Shown here in pieces: positions 33,248 to 43,419 of a stretch of 64,000 nucleotides of DNA. The DNA comes from Oscillospiraceae bacterium (GTDB lineage Bacteria > Bacillota > Clostridia > UMGS1840 > HGM11507): assembly GCA_015068665.1 (NCBI GenBank), contig SVKB01000003.1, positions 62,001 to 126,000 on the forward strand. Direction: 5' to 3'. Within the stretch, counting starts at the first letter, position 1. Every line of letters starts with the position of its first letter. The notes beneath the pieces were generated by a model. It saw only the letters and a program-made list of their open reading frames with translations. It ran no database searches and was not told the DNA's origin. A program made the translations under genes and the position numbers.

Positions 33248-35470
33248 ATGAAAAAAATACTTTGTTTTACAGTAATTCTATGTATGCTTTCAGGCTGTAT
33301 AGCCGTAAATGCTATGGATTACAGCCATAATGATATGGCGGAATTCCTTGCAGGGCTCGACATTCTCCACGGGGATGCCTCCAAGGGAGGGGATTATGAC
33401 TTTTATTCATATTTAACCCGTGCCCAGTTTGCAAAAATTGCCGTTGCAGCCTCAAAATATAAAAACAGTGTGCCTATCGGCACCAACACCTCTCCCTACA
33501 GTGATGTTCCAAGAACTCATTGGGCGGCAGGCTACATAAAGGTTGCGTCAACCAATAAGCTTGTAACAGGATATCCTGACTCCACATTCCGTCCCGAGGC
33601 AACCGTGCTTTTAGAAGAAGCGGTTACCATTGCCCTGAAGCTTTTAGGCTATGAAAACGCTGATTTTGGCGGTGAATGGCCTTATGGTCAGCTTGGTATT
33701 GCCAATAACCTCGGGCTTTTGGATAATGTCAGCGCCACCGTTGGTACACCTCTTAACCGACTTGATGCTATAATCTTAATGTATAATACCCTGAATGAGG
33801 ACACCAAAACAGGCGGAAGCTATCTTGCAAGCCTGGGCTACCAGCTTTCAGAGGATGTTGTTCTTGTTTCCTCCTCACTTGAGGACCCTTCAATTGATTC
33901 AGATAAGGTGGTTACCTCCGCGGGCACGTATAAGGTGTCCAAAGATTTTGATTATTCCAGAATCGGCGAGAAGGGTGATATCCTCTTAAAGAACGGCAAG
34001 GAAATCGTTAAATTCTTTGCTGACGGAAGAAATAAGGAAGCCTATGTTGTAATGGGCGTGCTTGCAGGTGATATTATCGTAAGCGATAAGGGCACAAGCA
34101 AGGTTCTTGATTTAACCGACGATACCGAGGCTTACTATAACAATGCAAAAATGACCGCATCAACCCTGACCTCAAGACTTAAGATGGGTGACTCGGTAAG
34201 CGTTATAAAGGATGAAAACGGTAATATCAAGCATGTTGTGGCACAAAATCAGGTAATGGAGGGACCGGTAAGAGTTAACAGTCTTGGTATTCTTGATACT
34301 CTGCTTTCAAATGGCAGGGAAGCAACTCTTATAAAGGGCGGAAGGATTGTGGATACCTCCTCTCTTGCTCTTAACGATATAATCTATTACTCAAAGGCAA
34401 TGAATACCGTATGGGCATATTCGGATAAGAGAGTTGGTATTTACGAGGATGCGATTCCCAATCAGGAAGCTCCATCTCAGATTACCGTTTCGGGCGTAAC
34501 CTATGAGATTGAAAGTGCCGAGGCATTTTCAAAGCTTTCTTCAACGGGAAGCTACAAGCTCGGTCAGAGCATAACCCTGTTATTCGGTAAGGACGGAAAA
34601 ATTGCCGATGTTATAAGCTCATCCGACGGCTCAAGTGAGGAAATCTACGGTCTTGCCATTAACTCGGGAACCAAGGAATTTACCTTAAACGGAGAAAAAT
34701 ATTCCTCTTATTATCTTACGGTTGCAACCCCTGACGGAAATCAGATGGATTACGAAACCGCTCTTTTATATGATATGAAGGGAAAAATAGTTAAGCTTTC
34801 CTTTAAAAACGGAGGCGCTGTGGCAACAGTAGTTACCCCGGGCGGAATTTCGGGAACCTATTCTTATTCAAGCGGAACTCTGGGTGCTTCAAAGGTTGCA
34901 GCAAATGTTCAGATTATAGATGCCAAGGAAACTATGGTTTCCGAGGTTGGCGCCTTTGTAAAAATCTATCCGTCCCGAATTGACGGAGTTGAATTTTCCG
35001 AAAAGGATATACTTTACTATTCAAAAAATAACTTAGGTGAAATCGACAAGCTTATTTTAAACGATGTAACAGGAGAGAACTACCAGTACGGAATGATTGT
35101 TGATGCGGCAGAAAGAGGGGGCACCACCTATCTTGTAAACGGCGCCACAAAATCAACAGGAACCTTCTTTACCGCAAAACCAAAAACTTTCGGACGCTTT
35201 GACATTGTAAACAATCAGCTTTCAGGCTTTCTTGCAATTTCCAATGTGGATAAGGTAAGCGAGCTTACTCTTGGGTATTTAAAGGACGGAAACGGAAAGA
35301 AATATACCTTAAGCGATTCGGTTCAGGTTTACCGCGTTGACTATAATTTTAATTACAATCTTTCAACACTTACCGATGCGGTTGAGAATTTCTCGGAATA
35401 TTCGGTTACCGCTTATTATGATAAGGCGGATAATAAGGGCGGAAGAGTAAGAATACTTGTATTAAGATAA
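33248..35470 (+). CDS. Secreted S-layer homology (SLH) domain protein, unknown C-terminal region
   Basis: About 740 residues. Export signal KKILCFTVILCMLSGCIAVNA; LSGC could be a lipobox, while VNA could be a signal-peptidase I site. SLH repeats cover about 25-175: TRAQFAKIAVAASKY, SDVPRTHWAAGYIKVAS with GYPDSTFRPEATVLLEEA, and a third with LNRLDAIILMYNTLNE; these bind pyruvylated wall polymer. The rest (about 190-740) is a beta-rich region with no recognised domain, similar in style to the protein at 46635-49487. ATG 33248 is preferred over 33227 because GAAAGGAAA precedes it. Same operon as the MacAB genes; a terminator follows. Confidence 0.85.
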   Translation: MKKILCFTVILCMLSGCIAVNAMDYSHNDMAEFLAGLDILHGDASKGGDYDFYSYLTRAQFAKIAVAASKYKNSVPIGTNTSPYSDVPRTHWAAGYIKVASTNKLVTGYPDSTFRPEATVLLEEAVTIALKLLGYENADFGGEWPYGQLGIANNLGLLDNVSATVGTPLNRLDAIILMYNTLNEDTKTGGSYLASLGYQLSEDVVLVSSSLEDPSIDSDKVVTSAGTYKVSKDFDYSRIGEKGDILLKNGKEIVKFFADGRNKEAYVVMGVLAGDIIVSDKGTSKVLDLTDDTEAYYNNAKMTASTLTSRLKMGDSVSVIKDENGNIKHVVAQNQVMEGPVRVNSLGILDTLLSNGREATLIKGGRIVDTSSLALNDIIYYSKAMNTVWAYSDKRVGIYEDAIPNQEAPSQITVSGVTYEIESAEAFSKLSSTGSYKLGQSITLLFGKDGKIADVISSSDGSSEEIYGLAINSGTKEFTLNGEKYSSYYLTVATPDGNQMDYETALLYDMKGKIVKLSFKNGGAVATVVTPGGISGTYSYSSGTLGASKVAANVQIIDAKETMVSEVGAFVKIYPSRIDGVEFSEKDILYYSKNNLGEIDKLILNDVTGENYQYGMIVDAAERGGTTYLVNGATKSTGTFFTAKPKTFGRFDIVNNQLSGFLAISNVDKVSELTLGYLKDGNGKKYTLSDSVQVYRVDYNFNYNLSTLTDAVENFSEYSVTAYYDKADNKGGRVRILVLR

Positions 35471-35471
35471 T

Positions 35472-35506
35472 AAAAAAGCAGAGAGTTTTTTCTCTCTGCT
35501 TTTTTA
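35472..35506. terminator. Bidirectional terminator
   Basis: Stem GCAGAGAG (35478-35485)/CTCTCTGC (35492-35499) with A-run before and T-run after, ending both the SLH gene (+) and the AraC gene (-). Confidence 0.92.
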
Positions 35507-36316
35507 CTATTCATGCCCTTCCTTCGAAGGCGGATATCCGAATAATCCTGTGTAATTACGGTAAAATGATGTGTAGTCGGAAAATCCCACCTTTGAGAAA
35601 ACCTCGGTAGGCTTTTTGCCCATTGCGATTTCATTTTTTGCAATGTACAGCCTTTTCGCGTTTATATACTTTTTCGGACTTGTATTAAGATGCTTTTTAA
35701 AGATTTCATACAAATAGCTGTCTGTAACAAATAATTCACGGCTGACATCTGAAATGGATTTTATTTCAAAAAGATTTGCGTTGATATAATCAATTGCTTT
35801 TGTTAAAATGGGGTTAGGATAAGAGGGTGTGCTGGCAAAATCACTGTTAAGGATGCTTAGGTTATAAAAAATCTCCTTTACCAGCATAATGGATATGTCC
35901 TCAAATTTCTTATCGTCAAGATTTTTCCTGTAATAATCAAGCTTCTTGAAATTATCGGTAATTCTCGTAAGACTTATGCAGTTTATAACATTTATCTTAT
36001 TAAGAATTTCCGAAACATCAATGTTCGTTAAAAAGGAGTTGTTAAGAACCAGATTATATCTGTCATAAACCGAGCCGTTTTTAAGCTTCATACGGTGAAA
36101 GGTAAAGGGCGCAGTAATAACAAGATCGTGTTTTCTTAGTTTATATTCACGGTCCTCGGGATTATGATAACCGTCTGCCTCTAAAATATATGTCAGCTCA
36201 ATATGTTCGTGAGTATGAGGCTGATAGTATACTCCGTCAGTATTAAGATTGCGGTCGGTTGCGTGCTGAATTCTTAAATTATCCGAAATATAAGCAAAAT
36301 GATTAATCCTACCCAA
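35507..36316 (-). CDS. AraC family transcriptional regulator, TTG start
   Basis: About 269 residues. Cupin-like sensor at the N-terminus (HTHEHIELTYILEADGYH, and LVITAPFTFHRM), then a C-terminal double helix-turn-helix with IKSISDVSRELFVTDSYLYE and PTEVFSKVGFSDYTSFYRNY, ending FGYPPSKEG. The open frame extends to ATG 36367 but that ATG has no ribosome site; a TTG at 36314-36316 has AAAGGAG nine bases before it and yields a family-like N-terminus (GRINHFAYI). Divergent from the large lyase gene at 36448, so it probably controls that gene. Confidence 0.87.
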   Translation of the reverse strand: MGRINHFAYISDNLRIQHATDRNLNTDGVYYQPHTHEHIELTYILEADGYHNPEDREYKLRKHDLVITAPFTFHRMKLKNGSVYDRYNLVLNNSFLTNIDVSEILNKINVINCISLTRITDNFKKLDYYRKNLDDKKFEDISIMLVKEIFYNLSILNSDFASTPSYPNPILTKAIDYINANLFEIKSISDVSRELFVTDSYLYEIFKKHLNTSPKKYINAKRLYIAKNEIAMGKKPTEVFSKVGFSDYTSFYRNYTGLFGYPPSKEGHE

Positions 36317-36389
36317 TTTGCATCTCTCCTTTAATTGTATTTTATCAGTAAAGTTGAGAAAATGCAATGTATATTTTTAGTTTTTACTA

Positions 36390-36418
36390 TTTAAATTTCA
36401 AAAAATAAATGTTATAAT
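36390..36418 (+). promoter_or_regulatory. Possible promoter of the large lyase gene
   Basis: A TATAAT at 36413-36418 lies 30 bases before the ATG; the -35 region (TTTAAA at 36390-36395) is poor, which would suit an activator-dependent promoter controlled by the divergent AraC protein. Confidence 0.4.
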
Positions 36419-36447
36419 AAGAAAAAAGCTAATCAGGAGGTTATATT

Positions 36448-39400
36448 ATGAAAAAACTTATATCACTGGTTTTGATGATTTCTATGCTCTTGTCGTTTGC
36501 AGTTCCGTTTACTGCACTCTCCGGAGAAGAAGTTGTGTCGGAAAAATTTGAAAACGGCCTTACCTGGGACCTGACTGCAGCGGGATCAAATGCCGACACC
36601 GTCAAAGTGGTTTCCGATACTGCTTCGGAGGGTAAATATTCCTTGAAGATAACTGATGATTCAAAGGATACCACGGCAGGTATTGCAAGTAAAAAAATAC
36701 AAATCGAAGGTGGAAAGACCTATACACTTTTAGCTGATATTTTAAATGTATCGGGTACTTCCATAAAAGCCTACTTAAGATATTCCAGCCCTTCCAATTC
36801 AAAAGCCTTTAATAAATCTGTAGGGGCAACTAAGGTGGGAAGCTGGGAGCAGGTTGCTTTAACCCAGAAGGCAGATGATGATGTTACCCATGCGCAGATT
36901 TTCGTTATGGGCTCATCCGCATCAGTGGCTACAGCCTTTGTTGATAATATCCGTCTTGTGGAAGGAGAGGTAAAGCCTTCAGCCCTTACCCCCTCTGTTC
37001 CCTACAGCGGTGCAACTGAAGAGGCGGAACAGGGAATTTCCAGACCTTCTTCAAAAGAATTCCCCGACTGGACAAAAATTGAAGGCCTCGGAGACCTGGA
37101 AACTGCAACTGTAAGCAAATCAGCCTATTCGGAAAACGGTCTTGAGGGCTATAAAGTAAAATTTACCAATATGTCTTCCGGTAAAGGCAGTATGAATACT
37201 TTTAAAATCTATGAAAAAGGTATTGCACCAAACGGAATTGATATGTCAGAATATCCTCAGAAGGCAGATATCGTTGAGATAGACGGAGAAAAAGCCATAT
37301 ACTGCGATTCTCCGGCAGCAGGTATGAGCTATACTATGTATTTCCCCGATATTGTTTTTGATGATGTTTATACAAAGGATTTGAATTACAGATTCAAATT
37401 CAGGGCGAAACGTTCCTTTGGTGAAGTTCAGGGTGCAGATAATTTCAGTATATATGTAAGATATTATGACGAAGGCGGTACAAGAATCAGCCAGACCTCG
37501 GCAACCGCTGTGGAAAAAAGTAAGGACTGGATTGATTATGAAATAATAGTTCCTTCAACCTCAATTCCGCAGAATGCGGCACGAATTACAGGGCTTTTAT
37601 ATTCAAGCAGCAAGGAAGCCTTCAGGGATTTATACATAAAGGGTATTGAAGTATATGTTAAAGATAATTCAAAACCTATGACTGTGTTTGATATGCCCGA
37701 ATATATTCCTCCGAAGGGAATGCATCCGAGAGTATACTTTAATAAAAACGATATAGAAAGAATTAAAAATAATGCAAATCATCCTCAGAATCAGAAGGCT
37801 TATGAAAGACTGCTTCTTGATATTGCTGATAAAGGGGACGGAAAAAACAAAGGCACCTCAGGTGATAACTTAAATGATAATACAATGGGTATTATTCAGT
37901 CCAAGGCATTTTATTATGCCGTGTGGCAGGACGAAGTAATAGGCAGGGAAGCTGTTTCGATGCTTAAAAATTTCCTTGATACTGCAAACTATACAGGCAG
38001 TGAATATAACTCACAGGGGCTTGCGGTATTTACGGTAGGTGCGGTTTATGACTGGTGTTATCCGCTTCTTACCAATGAGGATAAGGAATATTTTCAAAAA
38101 ATGGGAGTAAATGTTGCCGCTTCAATGGAAATAGGCTATCCTCCTGCAGTCGGAAGTGTTATCTACGGTCATTCCGCCGAAGCACAGCTGATGAGAGATC
38201 AGTTTGCATTTGCCCTTGCAGTTTCCGATGAAAGAGAAGATATCTATCAGAATATAGCAGGCAGATTCTTTGCTGATATTCCCGATGCAAGAAAATTCTT
38301 AAACGAAGCAGAATTCTCACCCTTCGGACCAAGCTATATAACCTACCGATTCCAGTGGGAAATGCTTGCAACCTATATGTTAAGAGCATTAGGCTTTGAA
38401 AAGCCCTTCGGAGAAGGTCAGGAGAAGGTTCTTCTTAACTTCTTATATACAAGAAGAGGCGACGGTCAGTATTTAAGAGACGGCGACCATACCGCCAATA
38501 ACTATACAGAGGGTATATATGATACCCGTGGCACAAGAGCCTTTTTCTTAGCAGGTAACTACTGGAAAAACCCATATATAAAGGGCGAATCAATGCGCCA
38601 TAATCCCGAGCTTACCGTTTCTCCGGTAACGGGAAATCAGACCTTAGGACCTGTTGAATACTTATGCTTTAATGATCCCGAGGTAGGATATAAATCCTTA
38701 AAAGACTTACCTTTATCTACCTATCTTCCCGCACCAAAGGGCGGTATGATAGCAAGAACAGGCTGGGCAGACGGATATGACTCACCTGCGGTTGTTGCGG
38801 AAATGAGTATTGACGAATACTGGACTCAGGGGCATCAGCATCTTGATTCGGGTGAATTTGAAATTTATTATAAAGGCGCTCTTGCAACCGATACAGGCTA
38901 CTATCAGTCAGGCAGAAACGGAGATAAAAATAAAAATGAGGGTAACACAGTTTACGGCACGGTTCATTTCCACAACTATCAAAGAAGGACAATTGCCCAC
39001 AACTGTATGACAGTATTTGACCCCAACGAACCTTTATCCAACTATAACGGATACGCAAATGACGGCGGTCAGCTTTATCACGGCGGAGAAAAATTAAGAC
39101 TTTCAATGCGTGAATACAGACAGGGTGAGGAAGACCTTCATGTTGCAAAGGTAATGGGTCACGAGTTCGGAGAGGATTTAATTCAGCCTGATTATACCTA
39201 TATAAAAGGCGATCTTCATAAAGCATACGGAGAAAAGGTTCCTGCTTATGAAAGAAGCTTTATGTTCTTAAATCTTAAAAATACCGACCATCCTGCGGCA
39301 ATGATAGTCTTTGACAGAGTGGTTGCAAAGGACAAAACCTTCGATAAAAACTGGATTCTTCACGGTATGGAAAAGCCCGAGGTTTCAGGCTCAAGAACGG

Positions 39401-40782
39401 TTTTCAAAGATACCAGGAAAAATTATAACGGTACCTTAACCGTTGATACCCTTCTCCCTGCTTCCGATAACCTTCAGATAGATGTTATCGGCGGTGAAGG
39501 TCAGGAATACCTGGTTAACGGAGTTAACTACTGGGCAGAGGTGCTTCCGAAAAGATTAAACGAGGGCGGAGGCTACAGGATTGAGGTTTCTCCTAAGGCA
39601 GACAGCGAAGAGGATTTATTCTTAAATGTCCTTCAGGTTTCCGATACCGATAAGAACTTAGCTCCTTTGGAGAGTGAAAAAATAGATTCAAAAACTCATG
39701 TTGGTGTTAAAATTTCCGACCGTGTTGTTATGTTCGGTAAGGGTAAGGAAAGAGTAGAAAATAATGTATCCTTTACCGTAAACGGCGAAGGAATATATAA
39801 ATTTGCAGTTGCAGACTTAAAAGAAGGAACCTGGAACGTAGCAAAAGACGGTGTTAATATTAAAACAATAGTTGCAACAAAAGACGGTGGTGTTGGTTCC
39901 TTTGAAGGAGAAGCAGGTAATTATACATTAACATACGCATCGGCAGGTGGCGAGAAGATATTTACCTCCACACCTTTACCTCATTCTGACGGAATAAACT
40001 TAAAGGTAAATAATATCCATATTTACTGTGATGTTGAACCAACTATTATAAATTCCCGTACAATGGTACCCTTAAGAGCAATATTTGAAGCGCTTAATGC
40101 AACGGTTACCTGGGACGATGCAACCAAAACTGCGACAGGTGTCAGTGCAGACGGTTTAACCACCGTTAAAATAACTCTTGATTCTTCAGTAGGTCTGGTT
40201 AACGGCAAGGAGGTCGCCCTTGATTCTCCCGCAACCATTATAAACGGAAGATTTTTGGTTCCGGTGCGTTTTGTATCAGAAAGCCTTGGTTCTATAGTAA
40301 CCTGGTATCCGAATTCCAAAACAGTAGCCATTACCGACTCGTCAATAGCCGGTGCTGACTCAAGTGCCTCCGACTTTGAAGGCGCTGTAAAGGTTATAAA
40401 GGTTACCGAATCGGGAAATAACGGCGCAGGTGACACAATAGAAAATACCATCGACGGTAATATCGGCACAGCCTGGTCAGTAAACGGAACCGACGGTGAA
40501 GCTTGGGGTATTTTCGAGCTTTTAGAAGAGGTTGAAATAAAGAAAATCATCGCAGCCTTCAAAAAAGGCTCCGAGAGAAAATATAAATTTTCTATCGCAG
40601 TATCAACCGACGGTGTAAACTATGAAGAAATATTAACCAACGCAGAAACCTCCGGTACAACCGAAGAGTATCAGACTTTTGAAGTAACTAAAACTAAAAA
40701 AGCAAAATATGTTAAATTCATCGGTGGTGGAAGTGATTCCAATTCATGGAATAACATATACGAAATTGTATTTACAAAATAA
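36448..40782 (+). CDS. Giant secreted heparinase II/III-fold protein with CBM, stalk and discoidin domains
   Basis: 1444 residues, secreted (signal KKLISLVLMISMLLSFAVPF). Order: CBM4/9-like beta-sandwich (about 28-175, ending TAFVDNIRLVEGE); a second beta-sandwich (about 240-410); an alpha/alpha-toroid beginning at GMHPRVYFNKNDIERI (about 424); the heparinase II/III beta-sheet domain with QGHQHLDSGEFEIYY (about 793-807) and RRTIAHNCMTVFDP; a copper-amine-oxidase-like stalk domain (about 1185-1300; INSRTMVPLRAIFEALNATV, INGRFLVPVRFVSESLG); and a C-terminal F5/8-type discoidin module (about 311 codons before the end to 1444). It should be a polysaccharide lyase acting on acidic glycans; substrate unknown. 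GGAGG site before the ATG. Confidence 0.85.
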   Translation: MKKLISLVLMISMLLSFAVPFTALSGEEVVSEKFENGLTWDLTAAGSNADTVKVVSDTASEGKYSLKITDDSKDTTAGIASKKIQIEGGKTYTLLADILNVSGTSIKAYLRYSSPSNSKAFNKSVGATKVGSWEQVALTQKADDDVTHAQIFVMGSSASVATAFVDNIRLVEGEVKPSALTPSVPYSGATEEAEQGISRPSSKEFPDWTKIEGLGDLETATVSKSAYSENGLEGYKVKFTNMSSGKGSMNTFKIYEKGIAPNGIDMSEYPQKADIVEIDGEKAIYCDSPAAGMSYTMYFPDIVFDDVYTKDLNYRFKFRAKRSFGEVQGADNFSIYVRYYDEGGTRISQTSATAVEKSKDWIDYEIIVPSTSIPQNAARITGLLYSSSKEAFRDLYIKGIEVYVKDNSKPMTVFDMPEYIPPKGMHPRVYFNKNDIERIKNNANHPQNQKAYERLLLDIADKGDGKNKGTSGDNLNDNTMGIIQSKAFYYAVWQDEVIGREAVSMLKNFLDTANYTGSEYNSQGLAVFTVGAVYDWCYPLLTNEDKEYFQKMGVNVAASMEIGYPPAVGSVIYGHSAEAQLMRDQFAFALAVSDEREDIYQNIAGRFFADIPDARKFLNEAEFSPFGPSYITYRFQWEMLATYMLRALGFEKPFGEGQEKVLLNFLYTRRGDGQYLRDGDHTANNYTEGIYDTRGTRAFFLAGNYWKNPYIKGESMRHNPELTVSPVTGNQTLGPVEYLCFNDPEVGYKSLKDLPLSTYLPAPKGGMIARTGWADGYDSPAVVAEMSIDEYWTQGHQHLDSGEFEIYYKGALATDTGYYQSGRNGDKNKNEGNTVYGTVHFHNYQRRTIAHNCMTVFDPNEPLSNYNGYANDGGQLYHGGEKLRLSMREYRQGEEDLHVAKVMGHEFGEDLIQPDYTYIKGDLHKAYGEKVPAYERSFMFLNLKNTDHPAAMIVFDRVVAKDKTFDKNWILHGMEKPEVSGSRTVFKDTRKNYNGTLTVDTLLPASDNLQIDVIGGEGQEYLVNGVNYWAEVLPKRLNEGGGYRIEVSPKADSEEDLFLNVLQVSDTDKNLAPLESEKIDSKTHVGVKISDRVVMFGKGKERVENNVSFTVNGEGIYKFAVADLKEGTWNVAKDGVNIKTIVATKDGGVGSFEGEAGNYTLTYASAGGEKIFTSTPLPHSDGINLKVNNIHIYCDVEPTIINSRTMVPLRAIFEALNATVTWDDATKTATGVSADGLTTVKITLDSSVGLVNGKEVALDSPATIINGRFLVPVRFVSESLGSIVTWYPNSKTVAITDSSIAGADSSASDFEGAVKVIKVTESGNNGAGDTIENTIDGNIGTAWSVNGTDGEAWGIFELLEEVEIKKIIAAFKKGSERKYKFSIAVSTDGVNYEEILTNAETSGTTEEYQTFEVTKTKKAKYVKFIGGGSDSNSWNNIYEIVFTK

Positions 40783-40786
40783 TACT

Positions 40787-40826
40787 GCAAAAATCCGCAA
40801 GGTAATAAACCTTGCGGATTTTTTAA
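40787..40826. terminator. Bidirectional terminator
   Basis: Perfect 13-base stem AAATCCGCAAGGT (40791-40803)/ACCTTGCGGATTT (40809-40821) with loop AATAA, A-run before and T-run after; serves the lyase gene (+) and the AraC gene (-). Confidence 0.93.
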
Positions 40827-41635
40827 ATTAAATTTTCATTTCTTCTTGTTTTTCTGTATTCCGACGGTGTAAGCCCGAAACTGGTTTTGAATGCCCGCAC
40901 AAAGTAGGAATAATTGTTATATCCGCATTGATAGGACAGTTCCTCTATTGATATATCGGTATCCGAAAGCATTACCTTTGCCTTGTTAAGCCGTAAGGTG
41001 TTTATATATTTTGACGGTGCAACACCGTATACTTTTTTAAAAACTCTTCTGAAATGACTGTCGGTTATACCCGAAAGATTCGCAATATCCTCCTGACAAA
41101 AATCATTCTTATCAAAATTCTTATGAATAAAATCAACCGATTTTCTTATTGTGTAGCCACCGTTGTCGTTGTTAACGGAGGTATGATGCTCTTCGATAAT
41201 TTTGGCAAGAACGTCATATATTATTTTTCTTATTCTTGTTTTATAGCCAAAGGGTTGAATAATGCTTAAGCTGTACGCCTCTTTGTATTTGCTTAAGAAG
41301 TATTGAGGGTCCTTTGGCTTGAAGATAACGGGAAAGGGGAAATCGGTACTGTCTGCGGTGGTTTCGTAGGAAAATAAAAAGGAATAATACTGATGAAGCT
41401 CATTTCTGACTATGCCTGTGTAGCCCTTGTTTTTGGGAATGCAAAGTAAAGTGTTAGCTTCCTCGGTATATTTTTTTCCGTCAATTACAATATCTCCGCC
41501 CCTTGTAGTGTAGAAATCTATATGTGCATAATTGTGGGGTTCTCTTTTTGTTTTCCAGTTCTGAAGTCCTTTGTAGGTTGGTACATAAACCTCAATAAAA
41601 TCGCCTAAGATGATATCAAAATCAGTGTTGTTCAC
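40823..41635 (-). CDS. AraC family transcriptional regulator
   Basis: A 270-residue regulator. The sensor region has HNYAHIDFYTTRGGDIVIDG-like blocks (NYAHIDFYTTRGGDIVIDGK) and NTLLCIPKNKGYTGIV; the DNA-binding region (about 165-265) has FCQEDIANLSGITDSHFRRV and ISIEELSYQCGYNNYSYFVR, ending FGLTPSEYRK. It is divergent from the GH3 gene at 41834 that heads the long surface-protein operon, so it is the best candidate for that operon's regulator. A GGAGGGAAA site precedes the ATG. Confidence 0.9.
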   Translation of the reverse strand: MNNTDFDIILGDFIEVYVPTYKGLQNWKTKREPHNYAHIDFYTTRGGDIVIDGKKYTEEANTLLCIPKNKGYTGIVRNELHQYYSFLFSYETTADSTDFPFPVIFKPKDPQYFLSKYKEAYSLSIIQPFGYKTRIRKIIYDVLAKIIEEHHTSVNNDNGGYTIRKSVDFIHKNFDKNDFCQEDIANLSGITDSHFRRVFKKVYGVAPSKYINTLRLNKAKVMLSDTDISIEELSYQCGYNNYSYFVRAFKTSFGLTPSEYRKTRRNENLI

Positions 41636-41833
41636 AATTTTTCCCTCCTTCTTGAAGCTTTACCTATATTTTAGCATTATATTTTGAAAAGTCAATAAAA
41701 TCCAATATTTTCCTGATAAAAATATGTTCGGATAGTGTAGGTATAAGTGTTATATATATTGTTACGGACGGTGTTTTATGCTAATGTGATAATGAAGAAA
41801 TAGCAAAATGTTTTACAGGAGGCTTTTAAAAGG

Positions 41834-43402
41834 ATGGAACTGAAACTTGAACAGTTATCGGTTGAGCAGAAAATAGGCCAGCTGATATGTGTAAGAGGTT
41901 ATGTGGATGAGGATGATAAAAAATTCATCCTTGATATGATAAAGAAAAAAAGCGTAGGCGCAATTCAGATGACCTTCCGTGAAGAACGCAGAGCGTTTAT
42001 TAAGGAGGCACTGGCTGCTGCGGATTATCCGCTGCTTGTGTGTGCCGATATGGAAAACGGTTATCCCGGCGGTCAGATAAGATATCCCTATCCGCTTGGA
42101 ATTGCATCCTCCGGTGATATGGAGTTTGCCTATAATTTAGGAAGGGTAACCGCAATCGAGGCTAAAAGAGACGGTGTCAATGTTGCCTGGGGACCTGTGG
42201 TGGATGTGGCACTTAAGGATTCTGTGTGCAGGGTAGGGCGTTGCTTCGGTGATGACCCCGAATATATTTCCGAATTTGCAATTTCCATGATAAAGGGCTT
42301 TAGCGATGAGGGAATGCTGGTTACAATGAAGCATTTCCCTGACGGAAGCGATGTTAAAATTGATACTCATATGCAGGTGGGCATATCCCATCTTACCAAA
42401 GAGGAGCTTCTTAAAAAAGACATCATTCCTTATTTAAGAGCAATGGAGAAGGTACAGCTTCCCGGGATAATGACAGTACATAAAATATTTGAAAAAATAG
42501 ATCCTGAGTTCCCTGCAACTATGTCCCCTGAGGTTATCAGCATTATAAGAGAAGCCGGATTCGACGGAATAATTATGACCGATTCCTTAGCAATGATGGC
42601 AATTGTTCAGAATTACGGTGAAAGTGAATGTTGCGGGCTTTCAATAAAAGCCGGTTGCGATATGGTACTTCCTAATTATCGCCTGAGTTTTAAGGAGAGT
42701 TATGAATATCTGATGGATTCGTATAAAAGAGGCGTATTTGACGAAGAAAGACTTAACGATGCTGTCCGACATGTATTGGAGGCTCAGAAAAAGGCAAGTA
42801 AGCCTGCAACAACCTCCGAGGTTCCCGAAGAACTTAAAAATATAGTTGAAGAAGCTAAAAAGAAAAGCATTTGCTTTTTATCATCAGACAACAAATACAC
42901 ACCAAAACTTGACGATAATACAAAAAAACTTTTTGTAATGTTCCACGAAAATCTGTACGATGTTGATGGTATAAGCCGTGAGCTTGAAGCCTCATATCTT
43001 TATTCCAAAGACAGTGTTTTAGAGAAAAAAGAAAAGTTTATAAAAGAATTTAAAGGTTCAGATGCAGTTTTAATAAACGAGTTTCCGAACCAGCTTGAAA
43101 TAGAAAGGGTCTGCGATGAGATTTCAAAGTATGATGAGGTAATATTCTATATTTTCTGTAAAACTTCAAGTTATCTTGGAAGTGATAACATTACAAAAAG
43201 AGCAGAAAGTCTTATTAAGGCAAATCTTGATAAGTGTGCTGCAGTTATCCATATAGGCAACCCCTATGAGATTGAAAAGTACAAAGGTGCAAAGCGGGTG
43301 ATAAATCATGTATACGGAACCGATTGTGATGATTATATAATTGATGTACTTAAAGGTAATTTCAAGCCAACAGGCAAAATTACCGTTGATATAGATTTTT
43401 AA
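41834..43402 (+). CDS. Glycoside hydrolase family 3 protein (NagZ-like N-terminal domain)
   Basis: A 522-residue cytoplasmic enzyme (no signal peptide). The GH3 TIM barrel spans about 1-310: VCADMENGYPGGQIRYP, NVAWGPVVDVALKDSVCRVG, MKHFPDGSDVKIDTHMQVG (substrate-binding KH and the D-x-H pair) and DGIIMTDSLAMMAIV with the nucleophile Asp in MTDSL. The C-terminal 180 residues resemble the second GH3 alpha/beta domain. Probably a beta-N-acetylhexosaminidase or beta-glycosidase acting on imported oligosaccharides. It begins the operon that runs to 56916; ACAGGAGGC site. Confidence 0.9.
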   Translation: MELKLEQLSVEQKIGQLICVRGYVDEDDKKFILDMIKKKSVGAIQMTFREERRAFIKEALAAADYPLLVCADMENGYPGGQIRYPYPLGIASSGDMEFAYNLGRVTAIEAKRDGVNVAWGPVVDVALKDSVCRVGRCFGDDPEYISEFAISMIKGFSDEGMLVTMKHFPDGSDVKIDTHMQVGISHLTKEELLKKDIIPYLRAMEKVQLPGIMTVHKIFEKIDPEFPATMSPEVISIIREAGFDGIIMTDSLAMMAIVQNYGESECCGLSIKAGCDMVLPNYRLSFKESYEYLMDSYKRGVFDEERLNDAVRHVLEAQKKASKPATTSEVPEELKNIVEEAKKKSICFLSSDNKYTPKLDDNTKKLFVMFHENLYDVDGISRELEASYLYSKDSVLEKKEKFIKEFKGSDAVLINEFPNQLEIERVCDEISKYDEVIFYIFCKTSSYLGSDNITKRAESLIKANLDKCAAVIHIGNPYEIEKYKGAKRVINHVYGTDCDDYIIDVLKGNFKPTGKITVDIDF

Positions 43403-43419
43403 AAATAAGGAGGATGACT

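Noticed and set aside
40023-40562. Long antisense open frame of 179 codons
   Set aside because: It is the shadow of the stalk and discoidin domains of the lyase gene, with no ribosome site or recognisable protein.
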